A stretch of 40,041 nucleotides of DNA from the NCBI GenBank assembly GCA_900543475.1, contig UQRU01000009.1:1-40041 (forward strand). The letters run 5' to 3'. The notes under the pieces are model-generated. The model searched no databases. It was not told the origin of the DNA and saw only the letters and a program-made list of their open reading frames with translations. Made by a program: the position numbers and the translations under genes. This stretch comes from an uncultured Eubacteriales bacterium (GTDB lineage Bacteria > Bacillota > Clostridia > Christensenellales > CAG-138). This document shows, piece after piece, positions 25,446-33,368 of the stretch. Every line of letters starts with the position of its first letter. The stretch's first letter is position 1.

Positions 25446-26309
25446 ATGAAACGGGTGATCGAAATTTGTCTATGTTTGTTGCTTCTCCTCCCTTGTTCCT
25501 CTGCCATTGCCGTGGAGCAAGCGGAGGAAACCGTGCTGCCCACGGCTACCCCCGGGCGTACGCCCGCCCCTACCGTTACCCCCGCTTCTCCCCAGGTCAC
25601 GCCTTTTACCGGGCTGATCGCCATCAGCGCCTCGGAAAACGCCACCAGCGAAGACGTGGTGCGGGTACAGATCCGGCTGCGGGACCTGGATTACTTTACC
25701 TTTAAGCCCACGGGCATCTATCAGTCCATGACGGCCAATGCGGCCAAAAAATTCCAGCAGAAGCACACCATGGACGACGGCACGCCCATGATCGCCGATG
25801 GCACCATCGGCGCCCAGTCCATGGAGATCCTGTTCCGCCACGATGTGGCCCGGGCGGATATTGCAGCCAGCATTCCCATCGGCAGCGCCCGGGAAGGAGA
25901 ACCTGTGCCTGCCGGCGAATTGCTGGGTTGGGAGCAGGTAAAATCCCTGTTGGAGTTAAACGCTTCCTATACCATTACGGACTATAACACCGGCGAGACC
26001 TTTTCTATGGTCTATGTTGGCGGCGAGCACCACGCGGAAATGGAATGCGCCGATTCCTTTAACGCCGGGATCTTCCGGGAGGTATTCGGCGGGGAATACA
26101 ACTATTCCAAGCGGCCTGTCATCATATCCATCAACGGCCGTTCCATTGCCGCCTCCTTATATGGCTGGCCCCACGGGGAGGATCATTATAGCGGCAATGA
26201 AATGGACGGGCATACCTGCCTGTTCTTTGACGGGAGCCTGTCCCATGTGGGCGGCCTGCCGGATGCAGAGCACACGGAGATGATCTACCAGGCTGCCGGC
26301 CGCTCCTAG
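25446..26309 (+). CDS. Secreted peptidoglycan-binding protein with C-terminal GHxC domain
   Basis: This 287-residue protein has a signal peptide (about 1-22), a Thr/Pro linker (about 32-58), a PG_binding_1 domain (about 62-135) and a C-terminal domain (about 170-287). That domain aligns with the end of the SH3 protein at 20395-21528: TD..TG..F, GG..HA, RPxxxxxNGxxxAAS, PHG and DGHTC are shared. The ATG at 25446 gives a clean signal peptide. No Shine-Dalgarno precedes it; instead a -10 box lies six bases upstream, so the mRNA may be leaderless. A TTG at 25410 in frame would lengthen it by 12 residues, but it overlaps the promoter. It follows yunB after 53 bases. Confidence 0.78.
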   Translation: MKRVIEICLCLLLLLPCSSAIAVEQAEETVLPTATPGRTPAPTVTPASPQVTPFTGLIAISASENATSEDVVRVQIRLRDLDYFTFKPTGIYQSMTANAAKKFQQKHTMDDGTPMIADGTIGAQSMEILFRHDVARADIAASIPIGSAREGEPVPAGELLGWEQVKSLLELNASYTITDYNTGETFSMVYVGGEHHAEMECADSFNAGIFREVFGGEYNYSKRPVIISINGRSIAASLYGWPHGEDHYSGNEMDGHTCLFFDGSLSHVGGLPDAEHTEMIYQAAGRS

Positions 26310-26331
26310 AAAAGAGATGAACTGGGCGCAT

Positions 26332-26371
26332 ATACAGAAAACGTGACGATGGGTCACGTTTTCTGTATTTT
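26332..26371. terminator. Strong terminator between the convergent PG-binding gene and sigF
   Basis: A perfect 16-base-pair stem (26332-26347 with 26353-26368) has a five-base loop and A-rich/T-rich ends. A short T-run follows on the plus strand to 26371. It lies 23 bases after the rightward gene and 12 bases after the sigF end, so it probably serves both directions. Confidence 0.85.
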
Positions 26372-26382
26372 GGGGATGCCCA

Positions 26383-27120
26383 TCACTGGGCTTTTTCCCG
26401 CAGCTTTTGTAGGATGCGGCTCTCCAGCCGGGAAACCTGTACCTGGGATACCCCCAGCAGGGCCGCGATCTCGCTCTGGGTCTTATCGGAAAAATACCGC
26501 AGCATGATGATCCGCCGTTCCCGGGCGTCCAGGACGCCCAATAGCTCCTTGAGGAGCACCCGGTTCAAGGCCTGTTCTTCCCCATCGGTCCCGGCGCTTA
26601 CCCGGTCGATCACCTGGGGGTCCGAATCCTCCCCAAAGGCCGGCTCGTAAATGGAAATATGGGGCCGCACCGCTTCTAAGGCCATGGCGATATCCTCAGG
26701 CGCAGCCCCCATGGCCTCCGCCACCTGGTTGATCCCTGGTTCCTTTCCGGTTTTTGCCAAGAGCTCCGCCTGCACAGCCGTGGCCTTGGCTGCCAGCTCC
26801 TTGAGGGAGCGGCTGACCTTGATCATGCCGTCGTCCCGCAAAAAGCGTTTGATCTCCCCGGCGATCATGGGTACGGCGTAGGTGGAAAACCGCACGTTGT
26901 AGCCCGTGTCAAAATTGCGGATGGCCTTGACCAGACCCAGGCAGCCGATCTGATAGAGATCCTCATATTCGGCGCCCCGACCGGCGAATTTGCGCACGAT
27001 GGAGCGCACCAGGGGCGCGTTGCATACCACCAGCCGCTCCTGGGCCTCCTCATCCCCCGCCTGCGCCCGGACGATGAGATCCAGCGTCTCCGCGTGGGGG
27101 AGGGCGCTGCTTTCACCCAT
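26383..27120 (-). CDS. sigF: RNA polymerase sigma-F factor (SpoIIAC)
   Basis: This 245-residue sigma-70 protein is the first forespore-specific sigma factor. It has region 2 (about 27-95, with the core-binding stretch YEDLYQIGCLGLVKAIRNFD and a -10-recognition helix), region 3 with SRSLKELAAKA, and region 4 with the helix-turn-helix TQSEIAALLGVSQVQVSRLESR. Its length and position as the third gene after spoIIAA and spoIIAB identify it. It starts inside the end of spoIIAB, overlapping by eight bases, with AGGTGGA before the ATG. It should direct early forespore genes after release from SpoIIAB. Confidence 0.95.
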   Translation of the reverse strand: MGESSALPHAETLDLIVRAQAGDEEAQERLVVCNAPLVRSIVRKFAGRGAEYEDLYQIGCLGLVKAIRNFDTGYNVRFSTYAVPMIAGEIKRFLRDDGMIKVSRSLKELAAKATAVQAELLAKTGKEPGINQVAEAMGAAPEDIAMALEAVRPHISIYEPAFGEDSDPQVIDRVSAGTDGEEQALNRVLLKELLGVLDARERRIIMLRYFSDKTQSEIAALLGVSQVQVSRLESRILQKLREKAQ

Positions 27121-27553
27121 CGCATTCCACCTGCCGCAATTCCTTTTCCAAACGGATCCGGGTGCCTTTCCCCAATGCGGATTCCACCTTTACCCGGTCC
27201 ATAAACGCTTCCATCACGGAAAACCCCATGCCGCTGCGTTCCATATCTGGCTGGGTGGTGAAAAAAGGTTGCCTGGCCATTTCCACGTCCTCGATCCCCT
27301 TGCCCTGGTCCTCAATGATAAACACCAGACGTTCCCCTTCTATTTCCCCTTTCAGGGTCACGGTCTCATCCCGCCGGTTTTCATAGCCGTGGATAATGGC
27401 GTTGGTCACCGCCTCGCTTACGGCTGTACGGATATCCGTAAGCTCTTCGATGGTAGGATTCAGCTGGGTAGCAAAAGCCGCCGCCACCGTCCGCGCCAAG
27501 GCTTCATTTTGTGAAATGCTGGCAAAACGCAGTTCCATTCGATTCTCAAGCAT
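27113..27553 (-). CDS. spoIIAB: Anti-sigma-F factor and protein kinase SpoIIAB
   Basis: This 146-residue GHKL-type ATPase binds and inhibits sigma-F and phosphorylates SpoIIAA. It has the N box EAVTNAIIHGYEN, the G1 box DQGKGI and the G2 region MERSGMGFSVM typical of the family. I chose the ATG at 27553 because AAAGGGGGA precedes it by seven bases; it overlaps the spoIIAA end by eight bases. A further ATG five codons later is possible. The operon order AA-AB-sigF is the conserved one. Confidence 0.95.
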   Translation of the reverse strand: MLENRMELRFASISQNEALARTVAAAFATQLNPTIEELTDIRTAVSEAVTNAIIHGYENRRDETVTLKGEIEGERLVFIIEDQGKGIEDVEMARQPFFTTQPDMERSGMGFSVMEAFMDRVKVESALGKGTRIRLEKELRQVECDG

Positions 27554-27887
27554 GTTTCGTCCCCCTTTTTCCATCCCGTTGCCCCTCCTGCTGGCCGATC
27601 AACGGCAGGATCCCTGCCATTTTCAGAATGCGCGCCGCATAGCTACTCATGGCGCTGACCCGCAGCGTGCCGCCTCGCTCCCGCATGATGCGATACCGTC
27701 CCAGGATCACCCCAATGCCGGAACTATCCATAAACGTAATGCCGCTTAGATCCAGGCTCAGCGCCCGGATATCCAGGGTAAGCGCTCCATCCAGGATCTC
27801 CCGCACCTGGGCTGCGCTGTGATGGTCCAGTTCCCCGGATAGGGACGCCGTCAGCTGGCTGCCCGTTCGTTTTGTGGTTATTTGCAT
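27546..27887 (-). CDS. spoIIAA: Anti-anti-sigma factor SpoIIAA
   Basis: This 113-residue STAS-domain protein frees sigma-F by binding SpoIIAB when it is unphosphorylated. The phosphorylation site lies in MDSSGIGVILGR, with Ser56 equivalent to the known serine. I chose the ATG at 27887 because GGAGG precedes it by seven bases; the frame is open to 27935. The C-terminal tail is lysine- and arginine-rich and slightly longer than usual. Confidence 0.94.
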   Translation of the reverse strand: MQITTKRTGSQLTASLSGELDHHSAAQVREILDGALTLDIRALSLDLSGITFMDSSGIGVILGRYRIMRERGGTLRVSAMSSYAARILKMAGILPLIGQQEGQRDGKRGTKHA

Positions 27888-27977
27888 AGCTTGTCCTCCA
27901 AAGAGAAATGTGCCGTCCATAGGCGAATCTTCCAAGCATCCCTGCCTGGACCGCCTTACATTTTGGGCCGTATATAT

Positions 27978-28006
27978 CTATTCAACGCAGAAATTTCGCA
28001 TCCTTC
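27978..28006 (-). promoter_or_regulatory. Sigma-H-type promoter of the spoIIA operon
   Basis: On the minus strand AGGAT (AGGA is the complement of 28001-28004) and GAAT (complement of 27980-27983) fit the sigma-H pattern RnAGGAWWW-N11/12-RnnGAAT, with the R-n-n before GAAT being GTT and a spacer of 11. In Bacillus spoIIA is transcribed by sigma-H with Spo0A as activator. The start point would be near 27970, about 80 bases before the spoIIAA ATG. Confidence 0.65.
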
Positions 28007-28045
28007 CAAGGATTCCCATTTCTTTTGCCAAATATACGGCCCTTT

Positions 28046-28052
28046 TGTCGAA
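28046..28052 (+). promoter_or_regulatory. Perfect Spo0A box upstream of the spoIIA promoter
   Basis: TGTCGAA, the Spo0A-binding heptamer, stands about 42 bases upstream of the sigma-H -35 element, in the sequence TTTTGTCGAAG. Activating Spo0A boxes lie at this distance in Bacillus spoIIA. No second clear box is seen beside it. Confidence 0.65.
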
Positions 28053-28069
28053 GGGAACTTTTTCCCAAT

Positions 28070-28109
28070 AAAAAAGCGGCATACGCCGTATTCCTTCGGG
28101 CGTATCCGC
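28070..28109 (-). terminator. Rho-independent terminator after rpoD
   Basis: GCGG plus ATACGCC (28076-28087, one bulged C) pairs with GGCGTAT plus CCGC (28099-28109). On the minus strand the stem is followed by TTTTTT (28070-28075). It ends leftward transcription of the dnaG-rpoD operon before spoIIA. The Spo0A box lies just beyond it. Confidence 0.8.
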
Positions 28110-28133
28110 CAAGCCATCCTTTGCTATATAAGC

Positions 28134-28162
28134 AACGGCGCCGGCATAGAGCCAGCGCCGTT
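28134..28162 (-). other. GC-rich hairpin just after rpoD
   Basis: AACGGCGC (28134-28141) pairs with GCGCCGTT (28155-28162), with an inner GGC/GCC pair after one mismatch and a five-base loop. It starts 20 bases after the rpoD stop. No T-run follows, so it may stabilise the mRNA end ahead of the terminator at 28070-28109. Confidence 0.5.
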
Positions 28163-28181
28163 TCCCAACGGGTGATGGATC

Positions 28182-29294
28182 TTATTCCAAAAAATCCTTG
28201 AGCTTCTTACTCCGGGAGGGGTGGCGCAGCTTCCTGAGGGCCTTGGCCTCGATCTGCCGGATGCGCTCCCGGGTCACGTTGAACTCCCGGCCCACTTCCT
28301 CCAGGGTGCGGGCCTTGCCGTCGTCCAGGCCAAAGCGGAGCCGCAGTACTTTTTCCTCCCGGGGGGTCAGGGTGTCCAGCACCTCCATCAGCTGCTCCTT
28401 AAGCAGGGTAAACGCCGCCTGCTCCGCCGGGGCGGGGGCGTCGTCATCCGGGATGAAATCCCCCAGATGGCTATCCTCCTCCTCGCCGATGGGGGTCTCT
28501 AAGGAAACGGGCTCCTGGGCTACCTTGATGATCTCCCGAACCTTCTCCTCGGAGATGCCCATCTCCCGGGCGATCTCATCGGGGCGAGGGTCCCGGCCAT
28601 AATCCTGTAAAAGCTGCCGGTTGACCCGGATGAGCTTATTGATGGTTTCCACCATGTGGACGGGGATGCGGATGGTACGGGCTTGGTCAGCGATGGCCCG
28701 GGTAATGGCCTGCCGGATCCACCAGGTGGCATAGGTGGAAAATTTGTAACCCTTCCGGTAATCAAATTTCTCCACTGCCTTGATCAGGCCCAAATTCCCT
28801 TCCTGGATCAGATCCAAAAAGAGCATGCCCCGGCCCACATAACGCTTGGCCACGGACACCACCAACCGAAGGTTGGCTTCCGCCAGCTTCTGTTTGGCCT
28901 CCTGGTCCCCTTCCGCCATGCGTTTGGCCAAATCGATCTCCTCCTGGGCGGACAAAAGCTGGACCTTGCCGATCTCCTTAAGATACATGCGAACCGGGTC
29001 GTCGATGGCGATGCCTTCCCCCCCGATGTCGTTTTCGATCTCCGCAATATCCTCGTTGATATCCTGGGGCACCTCCACCTCATCCACCACATAGATGTTG
29101 AGGGCCTCCAGCCGGTCGTAGATCCGCTCGATCTGCTCCGCGTCCAGTTCCAGCTCGTTTAAGGTATCCATAACCTCCTTATAGGTCAGGACGCCATTTT
29201 GTTTGCCGGTTTCGATCAGCTCCTCTATCCGGGCTTCCGGGCTCTTTTTCGGTTCCTTTTCCTTGGGGGTTTCCTTGCGATCCTTATTTTCCAA
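28182..29294 (-). CDS. rpoD: Housekeeping RNA polymerase sigma factor RpoD (sigma-A)
   Basis: This 370-residue protein is the primary sigma factor. An N-terminal region 1.1-like helical domain (about 20-75) precedes region 1.2 ([17 protein letters not shown]), region 2 with the melting motif [18 protein letters not shown], region 3 (about 225-290) and region 4 with [20 protein letters not shown]. The start is TTG, with AAGGAG ten bases before it; no ATG lies nearby in frame. It follows dnaG after 39 bases in the conserved dnaG-rpoD arrangement and is followed by a terminator. Confidence 0.97.
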   Translation of the reverse strand: MENKDRKETPKEKEPKKSPEARIEELIETGKQNGVLTYKEVMDTLNELELDAEQIERIYDRLEALNIYVVDEVEVPQDINEDIAEIENDIGGEGIAIDDPVRMYLKEIGKVQLLSAQEEIDLAKRMAEGDQEAKQKLAEANLRLVVSVAKRYVGRGMLFLDLIQEGNLGLIKAVEKFDYRKGYKFSTYATWWIRQAITRAIADQARTIRIPVHMVETINKLIRVNRQLLQDYGRDPRPDEIAREMGISEEKVREIIKVAQEPVSLETPIGEEEDSHLGDFIPDDDAPAPAEQAAFTLLKEQLMEVLDTLTPREEKVLRLRFGLDDGKARTLEEVGREFNVTRERIRQIEAKALRKLRHPSRSKKLKDFLE

Positions 29295-29333
29295 ATCCGT
29301 TCCACTCCTTTATCTTTGGGTGTGCCTATCCCA

Positions 29334-31082
29334 TCAGGCCATGGGGCCTAATTCCGTCAATTTCTTTTGCAGCGCGGATAGCTCCTGGGCTGTTTCCGGG
29401 CTATCCGTATAGGCTGCGCTCAGTTCTTCCATGCGAGCCCGTATGGCCATACGGGCCAATGTGTTCACGCAATCCAATGCCGTGGCTTCCGGCTCCACCA
29501 AGCCCTCCAACCGCTCCATGGCCTGGCTCATCAGGGCCGCCGTCTCCCCGGTAAGCTCTCCCATCAACAGGGCGGGATCGGGGTTTTCCGCCAGCAGCCG
29601 TTCCGCCAGTTGGTTAAGGGCCGCCGTTGGGAAGCGGATCTCCAACGCCTGCATCCGGCTCAAGGCCGCCAACAGGGCGTCCTGGCTCTTAAGCATGCAG
29701 GCCAGCAGGGTAGTCTCCAGCCCGGCGGTGGCAGGCTGGGGCTTGGGCCCCTGATTTTGCTTAGTATGCCGGTATTTTCCAGGGTTATTCTGGACGGGTC
29801 CCTGGCCGATCTGGCATTGGGCCCGGATAGCGTCCAAGCTATAGCCTGTGCGCCGGGCCACAATGGGGATATACCGGTCCCGCTCCACCGGCTGTAGGGT
29901 ATTTAAAAAGCTACAGGCCTTTTTCGCATATTCCTCCCGGCTGTTGGCGTCCTGGGGATCTACGCCCCGCCAAAGGGCGTCCAGCTTGTATTCCTGTAGG
30001 TTCTTGGCCTGGTCCTTCAGGGAAAGGAAACCTTCCCCCCCGTGAGCCCCCACATATTCGTCCGGGTCCTGGCCGCCGGGGATGGCCATTACCCGCACCT
30101 CCAGGCCCTCTCCCGCCAGGATATCCATACCCCGAAGGGTGGCGTTCTGGCCTGCCGCATCCCCATCGTAACAGATATACACCCGGGGAACATACCGCTT
30201 CAGGAGCCTGGCCTGCTGGACGGTAAGGGCGGTGCCTAGGCTAGCCACCGCATTGGTGACCCCCCCTTCATACAGGCGCACCACATCCATATACCCTTCC
30301 ACCATGATGAGGTCCCCCGGGCGTTTGCCCCGTTGCAGGTTCAGGCCATAAAGGTTATACCGTTTATTGAAGATGGGGGTATCGCCGGTATTGAGGTATT
30401 TTGGCGTATCGTCTCCCATGGTCCTGGCCCCGAACCCCAACACCCGGCCGTTGGCCGAGATGATGGGAAAGATGATCCGGTCCCGGTAAGCGTCGTAGAC
30501 CAGGCCCTGCTTGCCCCGTATGGCCAGGCCGGCCTCCACCAGGGTCTCAGGGGATACGCCCTTTTGCTCCATGTATTGGGCGAGGTTCTCCCAGCCGGGC
30601 AAAGCATAGCCCAGACCAAAGGCCTTGACGGCGCTGGCCTTTATTCCCCGGCGGATCAAATATTGCCGGGCGGCTTCCCCCTGCTCCCCCAGGAGGTTGC
30701 GCACATAATACCGGGCGGCTTCCCGGCAGGCGCCGTAAAGTCGCTCCTTCTGGGCGCGCTCCCGTTGAAGGTTTTCATCGTTCACCTCTTCGGGCAGCTC
30801 CATACCCGCCCGCTGGGCCAGGCTTTTTACAGCCTCGGTATAGGTGAGCCGCTCCGCCTGCATAACGAACTGGATCACCCCGCCCCCTGCGTGGCAGCCA
30901 AAGCAATAATACAGCTGGGTATCCGGGGTCACGGAAAAGGAAGGGGTCTTTTCGCTATGGAAGGGACAGCAGCCCCAAAGCCGCCTGCCCTTTGGCTTGA
31001 GGACCGTATATTCGGAAGCGATGGCCGCCAGGTCGCTCTTTGACAGCAGCTCCTGCAACCAAGCATCCGGAAACCTTCCCAT
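29334..31082 (-). CDS. dnaG: DNA primase DnaG
   Basis: This 582-residue enzyme makes RNA primers for replication. It has the CHC2 zinc-binding domain (Cys39, His42, Cys60, Cys63), the RNA polymerase/TOPRIM core with MVEGYMDVVRLYEGG and YICYDGDAAGQNA, and a C-terminal helicase-binding region (about 440-582). AAGGAGGG stands six bases before the ATG. A perfect Spo0A box lies 29 bases upstream, which is unusual. A TATAAT element overlapping the end of dgt (31165-31170) may be the -10 of a promoter of its own, but I see no good -35. Confidence 0.97.
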   Translation of the reverse strand: MGRFPDAWLQELLSKSDLAAIASEYTVLKPKGRRLWGCCPFHSEKTPSFSVTPDTQLYYCFGCHAGGGVIQFVMQAERLTYTEAVKSLAQRAGMELPEEVNDENLQRERAQKERLYGACREAARYYVRNLLGEQGEAARQYLIRRGIKASAVKAFGLGYALPGWENLAQYMEQKGVSPETLVEAGLAIRGKQGLVYDAYRDRIIFPIISANGRVLGFGARTMGDDTPKYLNTGDTPIFNKRYNLYGLNLQRGKRPGDLIMVEGYMDVVRLYEGGVTNAVASLGTALTVQQARLLKRYVPRVYICYDGDAAGQNATLRGMDILAGEGLEVRVMAIPGGQDPDEYVGAHGGEGFLSLKDQAKNLQEYKLDALWRGVDPQDANSREEYAKKACSFLNTLQPVERDRYIPIVARRTGYSLDAIRAQCQIGQGPVQNNPGKYRHTKQNQGPKPQPATAGLETTLLACMLKSQDALLAALSRMQALEIRFPTAALNQLAERLLAENPDPALLMGELTGETAALMSQAMERLEGLVEPEATALDCVNTLARMAIRARMEELSAAYTDSPETAQELSALQKKLTELGPMA

Positions 31083-31110
31083 AGGCCACCCTCCTTCCTA
31101 ATATTGTTTA

Positions 31111-31117
31111 TTCGACA
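31111..31117 (-). promoter_or_regulatory. Perfect Spo0A box upstream of dnaG
   Basis: On the minus strand the sequence is TTTTTGTCGAATAA, containing the heptamer TGTCGAA. It lies in the 83-base gap between dgt and dnaG, downstream of any promoter in this gap. Binding there would block rather than activate transcription of dnaG-rpoD. Confidence 0.5.
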
Positions 31118-31165
31118 AAAAGGACGGAAATCCTTCTTCCCTGCGCATTTTTTCTATTTTGGATA

Positions 31166-32176
31166 TTATACCCATTCCCTAGGTACGAATAACCGGCAAA
31201 AATCCGTGATGGCGTACCGATCTGTCATGCAGGCGATATAATCCGCCGCTACCCGCTCCTTGCCGTCTTCCTCGATATTTTTTGTAAATTCCTCCGGCAG
31301 CTGGGAAAGATGGTCCCGGTAATATTTATACAGTTCGGAGATCACATGCATCCCTTTGGTCTCTTCCCTTTTGGCTTCTGGGTTCAGGTATACCTTTTCA
31401 AACATAAACTGCCGCAGCTCCAAAAAGCGCGCCTCTATGAAGCTGCTCATACCCACCTGGGGCTTGCCATAGCTTTCCTGGAGCACGTCCAGGATCAGGC
31501 TGTTGATCCGCTCCCCATGGGTGGCCCCCAGGGCCTGGTTACAGCTTTGGGGAATATCTGAGGGATGCAGCACGCCGGCCCGGATGGCGTCGTCGATATC
31601 GTGGTTGATATAAGCGATGCGATCCGCCAAACTCACCACCTTCCCTTCCAGGGTAGCGGGGGTGCCGCTTTTCTTATGGTGCAGGATCCCATCCCGCACC
31701 TCAAAGGTCAGGTTCAGGCCTTTCCCGTTGTTTTCCAGCTTTTCCACCACCCGCAGGCTCTGCACGTTGTGCTGGAACCCGCCCGGCACCAGCTGGTCCA
31801 GCATGGATTCCCCCGCATGGCCAAAGGGGGTATGGCCCAAATCGTGGCCCAAGGCGATGGCCTCGGTTAAATCCTCATTGAGCCGCAGGCCCCGGGCGAT
31901 GGTGCGGGCGATCTGGCTCACCTCCAGGGTGTGGGTCAGGCGGGTGCGGTAGTGGTCTCCCACCGGGGAAAGGAACACCTGGGTCTTATGCTTGAGCCGA
32001 CGGAAGGATTTGCAGTGGATGATCCGGTCCCGGTCCCGCACAAAGGGTGTACGCACTGGGCATTCCTCCAGGGGATAGGCCCGGCCCCGGGTATCCACGG
32101 AGCGAACCGCATAGGGGGATAGATACGCATCCTCCCATTCTTCCACATGGCGGCGAAAATCCTGGCTCTGTAGCAT
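31166..32176 (-). CDS. dgt: HD-domain deoxyguanosinetriphosphate triphosphohydrolase-like protein
   Basis: This 336-residue HD-superfamily enzyme is expected to hydrolyse dNTPs to deoxynucleosides and triphosphate. The metal-binding residues lie in SPVGDHYRTRLTHTLEV (His) and ALGHDLGHTPFGHAGE (the HD pair and a second His). I chose the ATG at 32176 because GGGAGGGAG precedes it; the frame is open to 32200. Homologues of this shorter class are widespread in Firmicutes, often next to dnaG. The nucleotide preference is not predictable. Confidence 0.88.
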   Translation of the reverse strand: MLQSQDFRRHVEEWEDAYLSPYAVRSVDTRGRAYPLEECPVRTPFVRDRDRIIHCKSFRRLKHKTQVFLSPVGDHYRTRLTHTLEVSQIARTIARGLRLNEDLTEAIALGHDLGHTPFGHAGESMLDQLVPGGFQHNVQSLRVVEKLENNGKGLNLTFEVRDGILHHKKSGTPATLEGKVVSLADRIAYINHDIDDAIRAGVLHPSDIPQSCNQALGATHGERINSLILDVLQESYGKPQVGMSSFIEARFLELRQFMFEKVYLNPEAKREETKGMHVISELYKYYRDHLSQLPEEFTKNIEEDGKERVAADYIACMTDRYAITDFCRLFVPREWV

Positions 32177-32270
32177 ATGGCTCCCTCCCTTTTTCTGCAA
32201 TGGAATGCTGCCGACCGCAGGACGGATTGCCCGGTCCTATGGCCTGTTGCCGCCCCATAGGGAAGGGCGG

Positions 32271-32299
32271 TATATAGTTAATTCTCCGTGGATGGCCAA
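32271..32299 (-). promoter_or_regulatory. Candidate promoter for dgt
   Basis: On the minus strand TTGGCC (32294-32299) and TATATA (32271-32276) are 17 bases apart, each matching the consensus at four of six positions. The leader of about 90 bases contains a seven-base-pair hairpin, CCTATGG/CCATAGG (32236-32242 with 32255-32261), just after the presumed start. Confidence 0.45.
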
Positions 32300-32358
32300 A
32301 AATCCTTCTTGCCAGGGAAAATGTAGCTAGCTTTCCTATAATTCCTTTTTTCTCCCAC

Positions 32359-32381
32359 GAAAAAAGCGGCTGACCGCCGCT
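32359..32381 (-). terminator. Rho-independent terminator of the polysaccharide deacetylase gene
   Basis: AGCGGC and GCCGCT (32365-32370 with 32376-32381) form a six-base-pair stem with a five-base loop. On the minus strand TTTTT follows directly. It lies 30 bases after the stop codon of the deacetylase gene. Confidence 0.85.
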
Positions 32382-32410
32382 CTTTTCCATCCCGACAGCC
32401 CGCGTCTTGC

Positions 32411-33316
32411 CTATCTGGCGTTTCGATACGCGTGGCCTGCCGTAAGCTCCTTCCCCTTGGCCGCAAACATTTCGTTGACCGTGACCAGTTGATATCCCTG
32501 CTCCAACAGCTGGGGCACAAATGTTTCTACCGCCTCCGCGGTTTCATTATATACATCATGGAGCAATATGATATCTCCATCCTGCACTTCTGACAACACG
32601 CTTTGAATGGTCTGTTTGGGATCTCTGGTGCTCCAATCCCGGGTATCCACGCTCCACATAATGAGGGGATACGGCACCAGCTTCAGCACCCGTTCGTCTT
32701 TCCAACCCCGGCCATGGGGCGGCCGTACCAGGGCGCAACCCGCGCCGGTCTGTTCCCGCACCAGGTCGTTTACGGATTCCAGCTGCTCCAACGCCTCCTG
32801 ATCCGATAGGCTGGTAAGGTCCTTGTGGTTATAGGTATGGTTGCCGATCTGGCACCCCAGTTCAAAGGCCCGCTTGACTGTATCCGGATACTTTGCCACC
32901 TGCTTCCCCTGGACGAAAAAGGTAGCGCGGATCTGATATTGCTCCAATACATCTAAAATGCGTTCCGTGCTCTCCCCGCCGGGGCCATCGTCAAAGGTCA
33001 AGGCTACGATGGGTTTTTCCGGATCGATATCAGCTGGGACCGCCATGGCCGGCGCAGCTTCTTCCTGCTGGCCGGGGCCTTCCGTATCCAGCAAGCTGTC
33101 CCATTCTGGCAGCATTTCCTGCGCCACATCCTGCAAGGTATCTAAAAAGGAAGCATCTGCCTCCTCCGAAGCATCCATAACCTGCCTTTCTTCCTGCTCG
33201 GCCTGTTGATCCAGTTGGATCTCCACCCGTACTGGGTCTTCCTGCATAAGGCATCCATATGTAAAAAAAGCGGTTAGCCCGCAGAGAAATAAAAGGAGCC
33301 AATGTCTAAATTTCAC
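32411..33316 (-). CDS. Secreted polysaccharide deacetylase (NodB domain)
   Basis: This 301-residue protein has an N-terminal signal or anchor (about 6-20, possibly a lipoprotein since a Cys stands at 22, though TYGC is a poor lipobox). An acidic linker leads to a NodB deacetylase domain (about 100-285) with TFDDGPGG (metal and catalytic Asp) and NHTYNHKDL (metal-binding His pair). The start is GTG with AGGGAG eight bases upstream. Such enzymes remove acetyl groups from peptidoglycan or other polysaccharides; PdaA-type members act in spore cortex formation. A Spo0A box overlapping a possible -35 upstream suggests sporulation control, but the substrate is not proven. Confidence 0.9.
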   Translation of the reverse strand: MKFRHWLLLFLCGLTAFFTYGCLMQEDPVRVEIQLDQQAEQEERQVMDASEEADASFLDTLQDVAQEMLPEWDSLLDTEGPGQQEEAAPAMAVPADIDPEKPIVALTFDDGPGGESTERILDVLEQYQIRATFFVQGKQVAKYPDTVKRAFELGCQIGNHTYNHKDLTSLSDQEALEQLESVNDLVREQTGAGCALVRPPHGRGWKDERVLKLVPYPLIMWSVDTRDWSTRDPKQTIQSVLSEVQDGDIILLHDVYNETAEAVETFVPQLLEQGYQLVTVNEMFAAKGKELTAGHAYRNAR

Positions 33317-33330
33317 CGTTATATCTCCCT

Positions 33331-33351
33331 AGCCGCAAAAGCCTTGCGGCT
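33331..33351 (-). promoter_or_regulatory. Hairpin abutting the Shine-Dalgarno of the deacetylase gene
   Basis: AGCCGCAA and TTGCGGCT form a perfect eight-base-pair stem with a five-base loop directly next to the AGGGAG at 33325-33330. Its position in the 5' leader could influence ribosome access. Confidence 0.4.
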
Positions 33352-33368
33352 GTATCATGCTAATTCTT

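Noticed and set aside
32177..32300. Riboswitch in the dgt leader
   Set aside because: There is one seven-base-pair hairpin but no known aptamer pattern and no switching terminator before the start codon.
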